64,000 bases of DNA. Source: an uncultured Gammaproteobacteria bacterium (GTDB lineage: Bacteria > Pseudomonadota > Gammaproteobacteria > HK1). A program made the position numbers and the translations under genes. The notes under the pieces are model-generated. The model was given only the letters and a program-made list of their open reading frames with translations. It did not search any database and was not told the origin of the DNA. The stretch covers positions 5,013,001 through 5,077,000 of the forward strand of contig OY282353.1 of the NCBI GenBank assembly GCA_958295465.1. Reading direction: 5' to 3'. Below, piece after piece: positions 26,288 through 34,609 of the stretch (positions within the stretch are counted from its first letter, which is position 1; every line of letters starts with the position of its first letter).

Positions 26288-26304
26288 TTTAGACTCGTTC
26301 TAAA
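26288..26304. promoter_or_regulatory. Irr/PerR-like palindrome before rubrerythrin
   Basis: The 17-bp site TTTAGACTCGTTCTAAA differs at one base from the Irr ICE-box pattern TTTAGAA-N3-TTCTAAA known in rhizobia, and it also has the general shape of Fur-superfamily peroxide-regulator boxes. It is centred 74 bp upstream of the rubrerythrin ATG. I infer control by an iron- or peroxide-responsive Fur-family protein encoded elsewhere. Confidence 0.55.
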
Positions 26305-26494
26305 ACGACAGGGAGATTACCGCCGGGTTTCCGGGGTGTCAATGCGCCGAACGTTCCGACTCGACGCAAGCGCCTCGGACCCGGCCGGCAGCGGCTGGAC
26401 TCGATCGCGGCGGCATCGGGCCGCCACCGGGGAGCCGTCGTCATCCGCGGTACGGAACCACCATTCCGGAACCGTGGGGCGTGCCCGACACCGG

Positions 26495-26601
26495 CAATTC
26501 CCACCGGGCCCGAGGATGTCCGTCGCATCGCCGCGACCGGACGCCCGGATAGCGGAGAAGCCCGCGAAATCCCGATGACACGACCGTATCCGGGTCGCCG
26601 G
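26495..26601 (+). repeat. Dispersed intergenic repeat (copy A)
   Basis: About 107 bases, roughly 80 percent identical by eye to 37996-38100. Shared blocks include GGGCCCGA or GGCCCGAA, CGACCGGA-GCCCGGA and AATCCCGATGACACGACCGT. It contains no open frame of interest. Confidence 0.8.
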
Positions 26602-26689
26602 CGGGAATCGCCGATCCGATTTGCATTGAATTGACCGTGGGCGAGGCGCTGCTGTAGCTTCGCTGCATCATGCACCACGAGGCCGCCCC

Positions 26690-26938
26690 GTGGAGAACAG
26701 GAGAGAGCCGCCCTCGTTCGAGGATGCGCTGGAAGAGCTCGAAACGATCGTCGAACGGATGGAGGACGGAGCGCCGAGTCTCGAAGAGTCCCTGAAGTTG
26801 TTCGAGCGCGGAATGGACCTGACACGCGGGTGCCAGAAGGCGCTCGACGACGCCGAGCAGCGCATCCAGTCACTCGCGGACTCCGAGTCCTCGCCGGTGG
26901 CGACGGATGCTGCCGAGGCCCCAGCCGCGGATGATTGA
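26690..26938 (+). CDS. xseB: Exodeoxyribonuclease VII small subunit
   Basis: An 82-residue protein starting at GTG, with the family signature PSFEDALEELETIVERMEDG and SLEESLKLFERGMDLTRGCQ (residues 8-50), followed by a short acidic Ala-rich tail. It partners the XseA large subunit, which is not in the window, to degrade single-stranded DNA. It overlaps the start of ispA by 8 bp, the common xseB-ispA arrangement of proteobacteria. Confidence 0.93.
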   Translation: MENRREPPSFEDALEELETIVERMEDGAPSLEESLKLFERGMDLTRGCQKALDDAEQRIQSLADSESSPVATDAAEAPAADD

Positions 26939-27818
26939 GCCTGCGCCGTTCGTCGAACGGCTCGGCGGCTACCGGGAGCGTATCCGTACGATGCTGGAGC
27001 GCGTGCTGCCGCCGGCTTCCCGGCCTCCGCGGCGGTTGCACGAGGCGATGCGATACGCGGTGCTCAACGGTGGCAAACGCATCCGGGCCATACTCGTCAT
27101 CGCCACCGGTGAGGCGTTGCACGCGGATGCCGAGCGCATCGAGCCGCCGGCGTGCGCAGTCGAGCTCATCCATGCCTATTCGCTCGTACACGACGATCTG
27201 CCGTCGATGGACGACGACGATCTCCGCCGCGGGGTCCCGACGTGCCACCGGGCATTCGGCGAGGCGACCGCCATTCTTGCCGGCGACGCCCTGCAAGCAC
27301 TGGCGTTCGAGACCCTGGCGGGTGCTCCGGCGCCCGATGCGGGAGAACTGGTACGGACCCTGGCGCAGGCGAGCGGGTCGCATGGAATGGCCGGCGGGCA
27401 GGCTATCGATCTGGAGTCGGTCGGCCGGACGCTGACCCTCGATCAGATCGAGAGCATGCATCTGCGCAAGACCGGCGCCCTCATCCGGGCGTGCGTGCGC
27501 CTCGGTGCGCTGAGCGCAGGGGCGCGTGACGCGGAGGTCCTCGCCCGGTTCGACGAATATGCGCGTTGCATCGGCCTGGCCTTCCAGATTCGCGATGACG
27601 TGCTGGACGTCGAGAGCGAGACCGAGACACTCGGCAAGAAACAAGGGGCGGACGTCGATCTCGGCAAGCCCACCTACCCCGCGATACTCGGACCCGAGAC
27701 GTCCATGGTTCACGCGCGTGCGTTGCATGAGCGGGCATCGGAGAGGCTTGCGCCTTTCGGTCACGACGCCGACTTCCTGTGTGCGCTCTCCGAGTACGTC
27801 GTGACCCGGACGAGTTGA
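26931..27818 (+). CDS. ispA: Farnesyl/geranyl diphosphate synthase IspA
   Basis: A 295-residue polyprenyl synthase. The first aspartate-rich motif is HDDLPSMDDDDLRRG (about residue 84). The second is FQIRDDVLDVE (about residue 217). GGKRIR near residue 47 binds the pyrophosphate. Length and the pattern MDDDDLRRG match IspA, which makes the C15 precursor of quinones and undecaprenyl phosphate. The start at 26931 (MIEPAPF) overlaps the xseB stop. The usual downstream partner dxs is missing; a dispersed repeat and folE2 follow instead. Confidence 0.94.
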   Translation: MIEPAPFVERLGGYRERIRTMLERVLPPASRPPRRLHEAMRYAVLNGGKRIRAILVIATGEALHADAERIEPPACAVELIHAYSLVHDDLPSMDDDDLRRGVPTCHRAFGEATAILAGDALQALAFETLAGAPAPDAGELVRTLAQASGSHGMAGGQAIDLESVGRTLTLDQIESMHLRKTGALIRACVRLGALSAGARDAEVLARFDEYARCIGLAFQIRDDVLDVESETETLGKKQGADVDLGKPTYPAILGPETSMVHARALHERASERLAPFGHDADFLCALSEYVVTRTS

Positions 27819-28187
27819 ACTTCCCGGTGGGCCGCGCGGCTCGGGCGCTGCGGGACTCGGACGATCCGCGATGGTGCGCGATGCTTCGTCCCCGCGCGAA
27901 TCATCCACGGCACGGACCCGCGGTCCGGCACACTGCTCCACGGTCAAGACATACGGTTTCAGTTCGGCAATTCCCGCCAAAGTCCGAAACTGTCCATTGA
28001 ATCGCCGGGATCGGATGCTTGGGCGGCCGGTGGGGCCGGGAAATCCCGGTCATGCAATCGAGTTCGGGGCGTTAGCGGAAATCGCTGTTGCCGGTTCCAG
28101 TTTCTGGTGCGGCGAGAAATTCCTGAGTAACATGCCCGGCAATTGTCCGCGCCCGCATGACGCGCGACGACACGAGGCACGACGGGA
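27819..28187. other. 369-bp region between ispA and folE2
   Basis: Contains the longest dispersed repeat copy (27967-28095). I looked for a Zur box before folE2 and found no convincing dyad; the best piece is an isolated TAACAT at about 28130. No terminator is evident. Confidence 0.5.
27967..28095 (+). repeat. Dispersed intergenic repeat (copy C, longest)
   Basis: About 129 bases carrying both halves of the repeat: the left part (AATTCCCGCCAAAGTCCGAA) matches 2202-2251, 26495 and 37996, and the right part (GGGCGGCC ... AATCCCGGTCATGCAATCG) matches 2430-2515 and, inverted, 54107-54175. Confidence 0.8.
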
Positions 28188-29027
28188 ATGACGACGAACG
28201 CGCTTGCCATGGACGCTCCCGAACCGGCAACGGAGATTCCCGACGTCCAGGGGAGGCCGGATACGCGCAACATCGCGATCGACAAGGTCGGGATCAAGGG
28301 CATCCGCCACCCGGTGCGCATCCGCGACCGCTCCCAGGGAGAGCAGCACACCGTCGCGACCTTCAACATGTACGTGGAGCTTCCCCACAATTTCAAGGGA
28401 ACCCACATGTCGCGCTTCGTGGCGATCCTGAACAACCACGAGTACGAGATCACCGTCAAGTCCTTCCGTGACATGCTCACCGAGATGACCACGTTGCTCG
28501 AAGCCGACGCCGGGCACATCGAGATGACGTTCCCGTACTTCGTCCGCAAGGCGTCTCCCGTCACCGGGGTGACGAGCCTCATGGACTACGAGGTGGCGCT
28601 GGTGGGCCGGATCGCATCCGGACTGCCCCGGATAGAGGTGCACGTGGTGGTGCCGGTCACCAGCCTGTGTCCCTGCTCGAAGCAGATCTCGGACTACGGC
28701 GCCCACAACCAGCGCTCGCACGTCACGGTGAGGGCCACGACCCGTGCCTGGCTGTGGATCGAGGAGCTGATCGACATCGTCGAATCCGAGGCGTCTTGCG
28801 AGCTGTTCGGGCTGCTCAAACGGCCCGACGAGAAGTTCGTCACCGAACGGGCCTACGAGAATCCCAAATTCGTCGAAGACATGGTGCGCGACGTCGCACG
28901 GCGGCTGAACGACGAGGAGCGGATCGTCGGCTACGTGGTGGAGGCCGAGAACTTCGAATCGATCCACAATCATTCGGCCTACGCACTCATCGAGCGGGAC
29001 AAGGAGCGCGAAGCCGCGCTCGGCTGA
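28188..29027 (+). CDS. folE2: GTP cyclohydrolase FolE2 (type IB)
   Basis: A 279-residue GTP cyclohydrolase IB. Family landmarks: VGIKGIRHPVRIRD, FNMYVELPHNFKGTHMSRF, VPVTSLCPCSKQISDYGAHNQRS (with the conserved metal-binding cysteine) and the C-terminal VEAENFESIHNHSAYA. It converts GTP to dihydroneopterin triphosphate, the first step for folate and queuosine. FolE2 does not require zinc and in many bacteria replaces FolE under Zur control in zinc starvation. The presence of znuABC-zur, folKP and a queuosine-precursor transporter in the same window fits that. Confidence 0.95.
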   Translation: MTTNALAMDAPEPATEIPDVQGRPDTRNIAIDKVGIKGIRHPVRIRDRSQGEQHTVATFNMYVELPHNFKGTHMSRFVAILNNHEYEITVKSFRDMLTEMTTLLEADAGHIEMTFPYFVRKASPVTGVTSLMDYEVALVGRIASGLPRIEVHVVVPVTSLCPCSKQISDYGAHNQRSHVTVRATTRAWLWIEELIDIVESEASCELFGLLKRPDEKFVTERAYENPKFVEDMVRDVARRLNDEERIVGYVVEAENFESIHNHSAYALIERDKEREAALG

Positions 29028-29266
29028 ATCTCCCGAGTGCCGAGACCTGGAGTTGCCCGCCGCGGGCCTCCACGCTGCGGAGGCGTATCGTTGCAGGACG
29101 CCGCCGCAGGATTCGATGGCGACTTCGGATCAGCCTTCGTCGAGCGCGACCGGGTCGAATGCCCCGGCGGGAGCACGGCCGGCGCAGATTCGTGGACACG
29201 GTGTCCGAAGCCCATTCCCGACCGCGGGTGTTCGATGCCGATACGGCGCTTCCCCGGAGGCCGCGG

Positions 29267-30073
29267 TCACTTCTCTTGCGCCTTGATTTCCGACCAGATT
29301 CCATCGAGCTCGGCCGGATCGAGCGCCTCGGCCGAAGTGCCGCCGGCGCCAGCCCGGCGTTCGAGCTCGCGAAATCGGCGCTCGAACTTCCTGTTGGCGG
29401 CTCGTACGGAGGATTCGGGGTCGGCACCCAGATGGCGCGCGAGATTGGCAATGGTGAACAGAAGATCCCCGAGCTCGTGGCGGATCTCCGGCTGATCGCC
29501 GGTGCGCACCACCTCTCTGAGCTCGTCGAGCTCTTCCGAGACCTTGTCGAACACCTCGTCCGGGCCCGGCCAGTCGAATCCGCACCTCGCGGCGCGGCGC
29601 TGCAGCCTGACGGCACGGGTCAGGGCCGGCAGGGCGACGGGAACGCCGTCGAGAAGGCTCCCCTCGCCTCCGCCCGCGGAACGCTCGGCGGCCTTCGTCT
29701 CTTCCCACGCCTTCGACTGCTCGTCCTCGCTGATCGAACCGTCCGCATCGCCGAAGACGTGCGGGTGACGGCGAATCATCTTGCGGGTGATCGCATCGAC
29801 GACTTCGTCGAAACCGAATGCGCCGGATTCGCGTGCGATCTGCGCGTGGAACACGACCTGAAAGAGGAGATCGCCGAGCTCGTCCACGAGATCGGAGAGA
29901 GCCCGTCGTTCTATCGCGTCGGCGACCTCGTAGGCTTCCTCGATCGTATACGGGGCGATGGTGTCGAACGTCTGCACACGATCCCACGGACACCCGCGCT
30001 CGGGGTCGCGCAGCCGCACCATGATGCCGATCAGATCCTCGATTCGCCTGTGCCGTCCTCCGGTCGAGTCCAT
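29267..30073 (-). CDS. mazG: Nucleoside triphosphate pyrophosphohydrolase MazG
   Basis: A 268-residue protein with two MazG repeats. Each has the EExxE...ExxD metal site: TIEEAYEVADAIE with DELGDLLFQVVFH in the first, and SEELDELREVV with HELGDLLFTIANLAR in the second. The start region RLRDPERGCPWDRVQTF is the standard MazG N-terminus. It hydrolyses (d)NTPs to monophosphates and is linked to stringent response and damaged nucleotide clean-up. It lies beside a decayed pilus locus with no functional tie. Confidence 0.94.
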   Translation of the reverse strand: MDSTGGRHRRIEDLIGIMVRLRDPERGCPWDRVQTFDTIAPYTIEEAYEVADAIERRALSDLVDELGDLLFQVVFHAQIARESGAFGFDEVVDAITRKMIRRHPHVFGDADGSISEDEQSKAWEETKAAERSAGGGEGSLLDGVPVALPALTRAVRLQRRAARCGFDWPGPDEVFDKVSEELDELREVVRTGDQPEIRHELGDLLFTIANLARHLGADPESSVRAANRKFERRFRELERRAGAGGTSAEALDPAELDGIWSEIKAQEK

Positions 30074-30156
30074 CGCTTCCCAGCCTCCGGGGCAATCGCG
30101 ACATCGAACCGCGGGGCTACGCTACGGAAGGGCCGGCGGGGAAGTTGCCGCCGGAA

Positions 30157-31141
30157 TCAGAAGCCGCCGCCAATGTTGCCCAGGGCCTCGAGGGCCGACA
30201 GGAACGCCGGACCCGCGATCAGCAGCATGGTGCCCGGCACCACGAACAGAAGCATGGGCAAGGTCATCAGCACCGGCAGCCGCTCGGCCTGCTCGGTGAT
30301 CCGTGCGGCCCGTTGCGCGCGCTCGTTGCTCGCGATGTTCATCAGCGATCCAGTCAGGGGGGTTCCCGTAGCGGTCGCTCTGCATCAGGACGAAGGCCAG
30401 CGACCTGATCCCTTCGACCGGGGTGCGATCGGCGAAGGCGTTGACCGCGTGGCGTCTCGCGCCGCCCGCTTGCAGCTCCTTCTCGAACAGGGCGAACTCC
30501 CAAGCCAGGTGAGGCTCCACGCTTTCGAATTCGCCGGCGACGGTCTCCAGCGCGCGCTCGAAGGTGAGCCCTGCCTCCCGGCACATGACGATGAGATCGA
30601 GCGCGTCCGGGAGTGCGCTGCTCATGCGCAGCGAGCGCCGGTTGGCGAACCACTTCACGCCCCGCTCGCTCGCGATTCCTCCGGCGATGAACGCTCCGAA
30701 CGCCCCCAGCGCGGGAATGAGGATCCCCCCTTCCAGTTGTTCTATCCCCTGCATTCCCATCCAGGCAGCGGCGGCGGCGAGTCCCAGGATTCCTTTCACC
30801 GCCAGGTACCGCGGCAGCGCATCCTCGTGTCCGAACCCGGCGTCACGGAGCAGACGGCTGAGCTTCTCACGTTCACCGGCTCCGATCGGCGCGATCACCG
30901 ACGCCACAGCCACGAAGGAGCGGTCCACGTTCTGCAACATGCTTCGCGCGTCCTCCTGACCACCCTCCTGGTGGTGGCGCTGCGTGGCGCTCAACACCGC
31001 CCGCGGCACGTCCAGGCGCCGGTCGAACTCCACCGCCCTGCGCAGGCTCCGATTCGCCAGCCAGACGAGCAGCACGAGCAGGGCCAGGCCCGTGACGATC
31101 GCCGGCAGCAGCCAGAGCGACATCTCCTGCCCGGCGGTCAT
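30157..31141 (-). pseudogene. tadC: tadC, frameshifted (Flp pilus inner-membrane protein)
   Basis: The N-terminal 255 codons read as TadC (type II secretion F domain): an N-terminal membrane segment, SALPDALDLIVMCREAGLTFERAL and LAFVLMQSDRYG. At about 30361-30364 a single extra base shifts the frame. The correct continuation, TPLTGSLMNIASNERAQRA and then AERLPVLMTLPMLLFVVPG, lies in the other frame and ends with a stop at 30157. Removing one A after GGG would restore a normal protein of about 327 residues. Either the gene is inactive or there is a sequencing error. It overlaps the tadB remnant by 4 bp. Confidence 0.85.
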
Positions 31142-31500
31142 CGGGTCCCTCGGGCGATCAGGAGGTAGGCGACCCCCACCCCGGCGGCGATGAGTCCGAT
31201 CCCGATTCGCAGCACGAACAGCCCGTTGGGTGTGTTGAACAGGATGTCGACGGTCTCGGGCGCGGTGAACTTCTGCATGACGAGCACCACGATGGGCAGC
31301 AGCATCAGTATCACCAGGGTCAGCCGTGACTGGGCGGTGGAGCTGTGCGCCTTCAGCGCGGTTTTCCTGCGCTCCCTCAGTCCTCCGGCCAAGTTCCCCA
31401 ACGCCTCCGCAACCCCGCCTCCGGCTCTGCGCTGAAGTCTCAGCACCGCGCAGAGCAGGGTAAATTCAGAGATCCGGACCCGCGTGGCCATGGTCTTCAT
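31138..31500 (-). pseudogene. tadB: tadB C-terminal remnant
   Basis: About 120 residues matching the C-terminal half of TadB: FTLLCAVLRLQRRAGGGVAEAL, SRLTLVILMLLPIVVLVMQKF and LRIGIGLIAAGVGVAYLL. Full-length TadB has about 300 residues and an N-terminal extracytoplasmic part, which is absent. The homology stops about 20 bases from a solo IS end at 31523-31550, so an IS-mediated deletion probably removed the rest together with the tad genes normally upstream (tadA, cpaE). Confidence 0.8.
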
Positions 31501-31522
31501 CGTGCGGTCTGTGTCAAGCCCC

Positions 31523-31550
31523 AGTCTTGTCCAACGAGACATGCGCCTGG
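31523..31550 (+). mobile_element. Solo IS end (same terminal repeat as the IS at 6316)
   Basis: The sequence AGTCTTGTCCAACGAGACAT and the next eight bases match the left end of the IS at 6316-6347 over about 28 bases with few differences. No partner end or transposase is near. It marks the breakpoint of the tad locus. Confidence 0.75.
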
Positions 31551-31658
31551 TGGCAGAACGGCCGCGGACATGGGCCGATGCCGATTCCCGACTCGGGGCC
31601 TTCCGCGCAAGGGTGTCAATCGGGGCTGCAAGCCCCCGCAAGCCGGCATCGCACCGCC

Positions 31659-32456
31659 TCACCCCGCACGGCCGTAGAAGCCGATCCGCTCCTCGTCGCT
31701 GAACAGGACGCCGGGGCGCTCGTAGTAGGAGAAGACGGCGATCATGCGCTCGCGCGGGCCGATGACGGGCGAGGTCCGGTGGGCAGTGTTCCGCCCCTTG
31801 AAGACGTTCAGCGTGCCGGCCGCCAGTGTCAGGCTCCGGACTTCGGGGTCGCGGCCGTCCAGGAGCCTGGCCACGCCGTCCGGATTCGGGTCGGCCGGCG
31901 TGCGCAGGCCGCTGCGGTACTGGAACTCGCCGCCGGCGTCCGGCGCTTGCAGCAGCAGGGTGGTGGTGAACTCCGAGCGGTCGAAATGCCAGTTGAGCGC
32001 TTCACCGTGGTGGTAGGACATGACGTTGGCGCGGGCCAGCGGGTCGTCCATCAGGTACAAGCGCGGTTTGCGCAGGACCCGGGCCAGGAACCCGGCAAGT
32101 GGCGTCCACTCATAGATCCGGTGGACCGCGGCGCCGGTCATCCGGTCGTCGCAGAGGGTCCGGTTCACGGTCTCGAAGCGGCGCAGCGCGGGGTGGTCCT
32201 CCGGCGCGCCCTCGACGCGGTCCAGGAAATAGACGTTGTGCGAGCGGGCGTGCCGGAAGGAGGCGGTCTCCATCAGCGGCTTCAGATCGGCCACGCAACG
32301 CGCGACGGCGGTCGGCCGCATCAGGCCCTCCAGGTTGAACAGGCCGTCACGGTCGAGCGCGGCGCGGCATTCCGCCACCAGCGCCCTGCCCCGCGGGCTC
32401 GCCGGCCTGTCCAGCGGATACCGGTCCAGGTCGAGGACGTCGCCGATGTCCTCCAT
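31659..32456 (-). CDS. HalD/BesD-like 2OG-Fe(II) oxygenase with HxD facial triad
   Basis: A 265-residue dioxygenase. The pattern NVMSYHHGEALNWHFDRSEF (residues 144-163) followed by TTTLLLQAPDAGGEFQYRS matches the HalD/BesD family, which contains free-amino-acid halogenases. Halogenases of this group have HxG; here the motif is HFD (H157, D159), so an ordinary hydroxylase is more likely. The distal histidine is H226 (NTAHRTSP) and the 2OG-binding arginine is likely R235. The start at 32456 follows a good GGGAGGTGG site. Upstream frame extension runs through gene remnants and is rejected. The substrate is unknown, perhaps an amino acid. Confidence 0.8.
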   Translation of the reverse strand: MEDIGDVLDLDRYPLDRPASPRGRALVAECRAALDRDGLFNLEGLMRPTAVARCVADLKPLMETASFRHARSHNVYFLDRVEGAPEDHPALRRFETVNRTLCDDRMTGAAVHRIYEWTPLAGFLARVLRKPRLYLMDDPLARANVMSYHHGEALNWHFDRSEFTTTLLLQAPDAGGEFQYRSGLRTPADPNPDGVARLLDGRDPEVRSLTLAAGTLNVFKGRNTAHRTSPVIGPRERMIAVFSYYERPGVLFSDEERIGFYGRAG

Positions 32457-32949
32457 CTCTCCCACCTCCCGCTGTCCCCTGCCTGTCGGCGGGTGCGAAA
32501 AGCTTTCGGACTCGACCGAAGCCGAGCCCGCCCCGCCACAGTCGCGCCACGAAGTCCAATGCAGGACGCCGTCCTCGCCACAGGCGATCAGGTCGGTGAG
32601 CGTCCCGCCCGGATGGTCAGGCAAGGCCATGCCCTGACGTATCGTCGCTATTCGCGGCGGTACGCCGGCGAAGAGAATTCGGCTCGCACGGCTCGCGCGG
32701 GGATTCACTCCGGCGAGTACGAATCGCCGCGGAATTGGCGGCGGCGCAACAAGTGACCACGGCAGTCGAGCGAACCCTGACGCACACACCGCGCTTCGTT
32801 CCATCTTCGCTCCGGCGTATGATCATTCCTCCCCGAGGGCGATTTCAACAGCCCGGGCGATACCGTGGAGATCCGCGCCGTGCACACCGCACCGCGCCGA
32901 GGGAGTGCGACGGGTGGGGCAGTTCAATCAACCGGACGGAGAATCGACC
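32457..32949. other. 493-bp region between dioxygenase and GFA-family gene
   Basis: Holds the ATPase remnant (32512-32640) and divergent upstream regions for the flanking genes. Open frames across it are composites of the remnant and noncoding sequence. Confidence 0.5.
32512..32640 (-). pseudogene. Remnant of a second DUF4143 ATPase gene (3' end)
   Basis: On the minus strand, pieces in two frames match the C-terminus of the intact ATPase at 33446: DHPGG...LIACGEDGV corresponds to DHPEV...LVCLEPRP..EDGI, and LDFVARLWRGGLGFG corresponds to EDFAAQLWRGELGFG. The original stop TGA is now CGA, and a deletion plus frameshift separates the pieces. DNA similarity continues about ten bases past the old stop codon. 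Confidence 0.7.
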
Positions 32950-33375
32950 ATGTCGATGACGGGGCGATGTTTATGCGGAGCCGTGTCGTTTACGGCGGAG
33001 GACGTCGAGACCGATGTGCAGAGCTGCCATTGCAGCCAGTGCCGCCGCTGGTCCGGCGCTTCGGCCATCGCGGCGATCGCAGGCCGGGTGGAGTTCAGCG
33101 GAGCGGAGCACCTTCGCCGCTATGATTCGTCCGCCTGGGCGGAACGGGGGTTTTGCCGGGAGTGCGGCGCCAGTCTCTTCTATCGCCTCAAGGAGGCGGA
33201 TCGGTACTACATGTCGGTGGGGGTTTTCGATGACCAGTCCCCATTCCGGCTCGCCAGCGAAATCTACATCGACGACAAGCCGCCGGGCTATGACTTCGCC
33301 GGCGACCATCCGCGCATGACCGGCGCCGAGTTCATGGCGTCGCTGGGCGAAGGGATGGACGAACGGGCCGAATGA
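32950..33375 (+). CDS. GFA/CENP-V family zinc-binding protein
   Basis: A 141-residue protein with the glutathione-dependent formaldehyde-activating (GFA, Mss4-like) pattern: GRCLCGAVSFTA, CHCSQCRRWSGAS, and FCRECGASLFYRL, which provide two zinc sites. Most such proteins have no proven activity; some add formaldehyde or other electrophiles to glutathione. The ATG at 32950 places the first CxC at the usual distance, and the longer frame from 32905 is not conserved in style. It stands alone. Confidence 0.88.
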   Translation: MSMTGRCLCGAVSFTAEDVETDVQSCHCSQCRRWSGASAIAAIAGRVEFSGAEHLRRYDSSAWAERGFCRECGASLFYRLKEADRYYMSVGVFDDQSPFRLASEIYIDDKPPGYDFAGDHPRMTGAEFMASLGEGMDERAE

Positions 33376-33445
33376 ATCACGCCCATAGCGGCACCCGGCG
33401 GGAGCATGGTTCCCGGGCAGCTTGCGAGTGGCAGTGCCTGCGGAT

Positions 33446-34609
33446 TCAACCGAAGCCCAGCTCGCCCCGCCACAGTTGCGCCGCGAAGTCCTCGGCCGGC
33501 AGCACGTCGATGCCGTCCTCGGTGCGCCTTGGCCGCGGCTCCAGGCACACCAGCACGCGACGAGCGACCTCGGGATGGTCTTGCGCGAAGCTGCGCAGCC
33601 CTTTCAGATGGCGATTGGCGATACGCGCGCCGGCCTTGGCCTCCACGGCCACGAGCCCATCGTCGACGACGAAACCCACCTCCGTCCCCCCGGCCAGTCT
33701 CCAGTAGCTCAGCTCGGCCGCCACCTCCCGGTAGGCGATGAAGGCCGAGAGCTCGTGGAACACCCAGTTCTCGAACGCCTTGCCGTAGAGCTCGGACCCC
33801 GGCGTCAATACGCCGCGCCGCGCCAGCCGGTTCACGATACCCACGTCCGCGAAATAGAACTTGGGCGCACGGACGACCCGCCGCCTGGCACGCTTGCGGA
33901 AGGCCGGCAACCACCGGCCGAGCAGCGTGTCCTCGATAATCTCGAAATACGCCCGCGCCGTGTGGCTGGAGACGCCGCAATCCGCGGCGACGTTGGAGAA
34001 GTTGATCAGCTCGCCGTCGCAAAGCGCCGCCGCGTTCAGAAAGCCGGAGAATGCCGGCAGGTTGCGCACCAGCCCCTCGGCCGCGACCTCCTCCCTGAGA
34101 TAGTTGGCGACGTAGGCGTCGAGATGCCGTGCCGGTGCGGTGGCCTCGACCATTCGCGGCAGGTAGCCGTGGTTCAGCATGCGGGTCAGGTCGAAGCCGT
34201 CGCCGATCTCGGCCGCGGTCAACCCTCGCAGCTCGAACCGCAGCGCGCGCCCGCCGAGCAGGTTCGCAGCGCCTCGCCGTACCTTCCGGGCGCTCGACCC
34301 GCACAGCGCGAAACGGACGCCACGGTTCTCGATCAGCCAATGCACCTCGTCGAGCAGGCCCGGCACCTTCTGGATCTCGTCGATCACCACCTGCTCGCCC
34401 GGCACCGTTCCGGCGGCCTCGATCTCCTCGCGCAACCGCTCCGGGTTGGCCATGTAGCGGCGGAACTCGTCCGCCTTGAGCAAATCGACCCAACGCGCGC
34501 CTGGGTAACATTGCCGCAGCAGCGTCGTCTTGCCGATCTGGCGCGGGCCCCAGAGGAAGAACGTGTCTTCATCCGGTGGCGGGAGCGGCAGGTTCCGTTT
34601 GAACATCAA
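33446..34609 (-). CDS. AAA ATPase with DUF4143 domain
   Basis: A 387-residue protein. The N-terminal AAA_14 domain has Walker A GPRQIGKTT (about residues 21-29), Walker B VVIDEIQKVP and sensor CGSSARK. The C-terminal DUF4143 domain includes FYFADVGIVNRLA, GKAFENWVFHELSA and EVGFVVDDGLVAVEAKAG, a PD-(D/E)XK-like fold. The family is very common in bacterial accessory regions and sporadic in distribution. Its role is not known; nuclease or defence links are speculation. A degraded paralogous 3' end lies 0.9 kb away. Confidence 0.9.
   Translation of the reverse strand: MMFKRNLPLPPPDEDTFFLWGPRQIGKTTLLRQCYPGARWVDLLKADEFRRYMANPERLREEIEAAGTVPGEQVVIDEIQKVPGLLDEVHWLIENRGVRFALCGSSARKVRRGAANLLGGRALRFELRGLTAAEIGDGFDLTRMLNHGYLPRMVEATAPARHLDAYVANYLREEVAAEGLVRNLPAFSGFLNAAALCDGELINFSNVAADCGVSSHTARAYFEIIEDTLLGRWLPAFRKRARRRVVRAPKFYFADVGIVNRLARRGVLTPGSELYGKAFENWVFHELSAFIAYREVAAELSYWRLAGGTEVGFVVDDGLVAVEAKAGARIANRHLKGLRSFAQDHPEVARRVLVCLEPRPRRTEDGIDVLPAEDFAAQLWRGELGFG

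Larger units (their letters stand above)
26223..26689. other. 467-bp region between rubrerythrin and xseB
   Basis: A divergent intergenic region. It holds the palindrome at 26288-26304 and the dispersed repeat copy A at 26495-26601. Nothing else is recognisable. Confidence 0.5.

Noticed and set aside
28120..28187. Possible Zur box upstream of folE2.
   Set aside because: Only an isolated TAACAT half site is visible and the spacing to any partner is wrong.
28667..31168. An 833-codon plus-strand frame over folE2, mazG and tadC.
   Set aside because: The opposite or alternate frames carry recognisable proteins; this one shows no domain.
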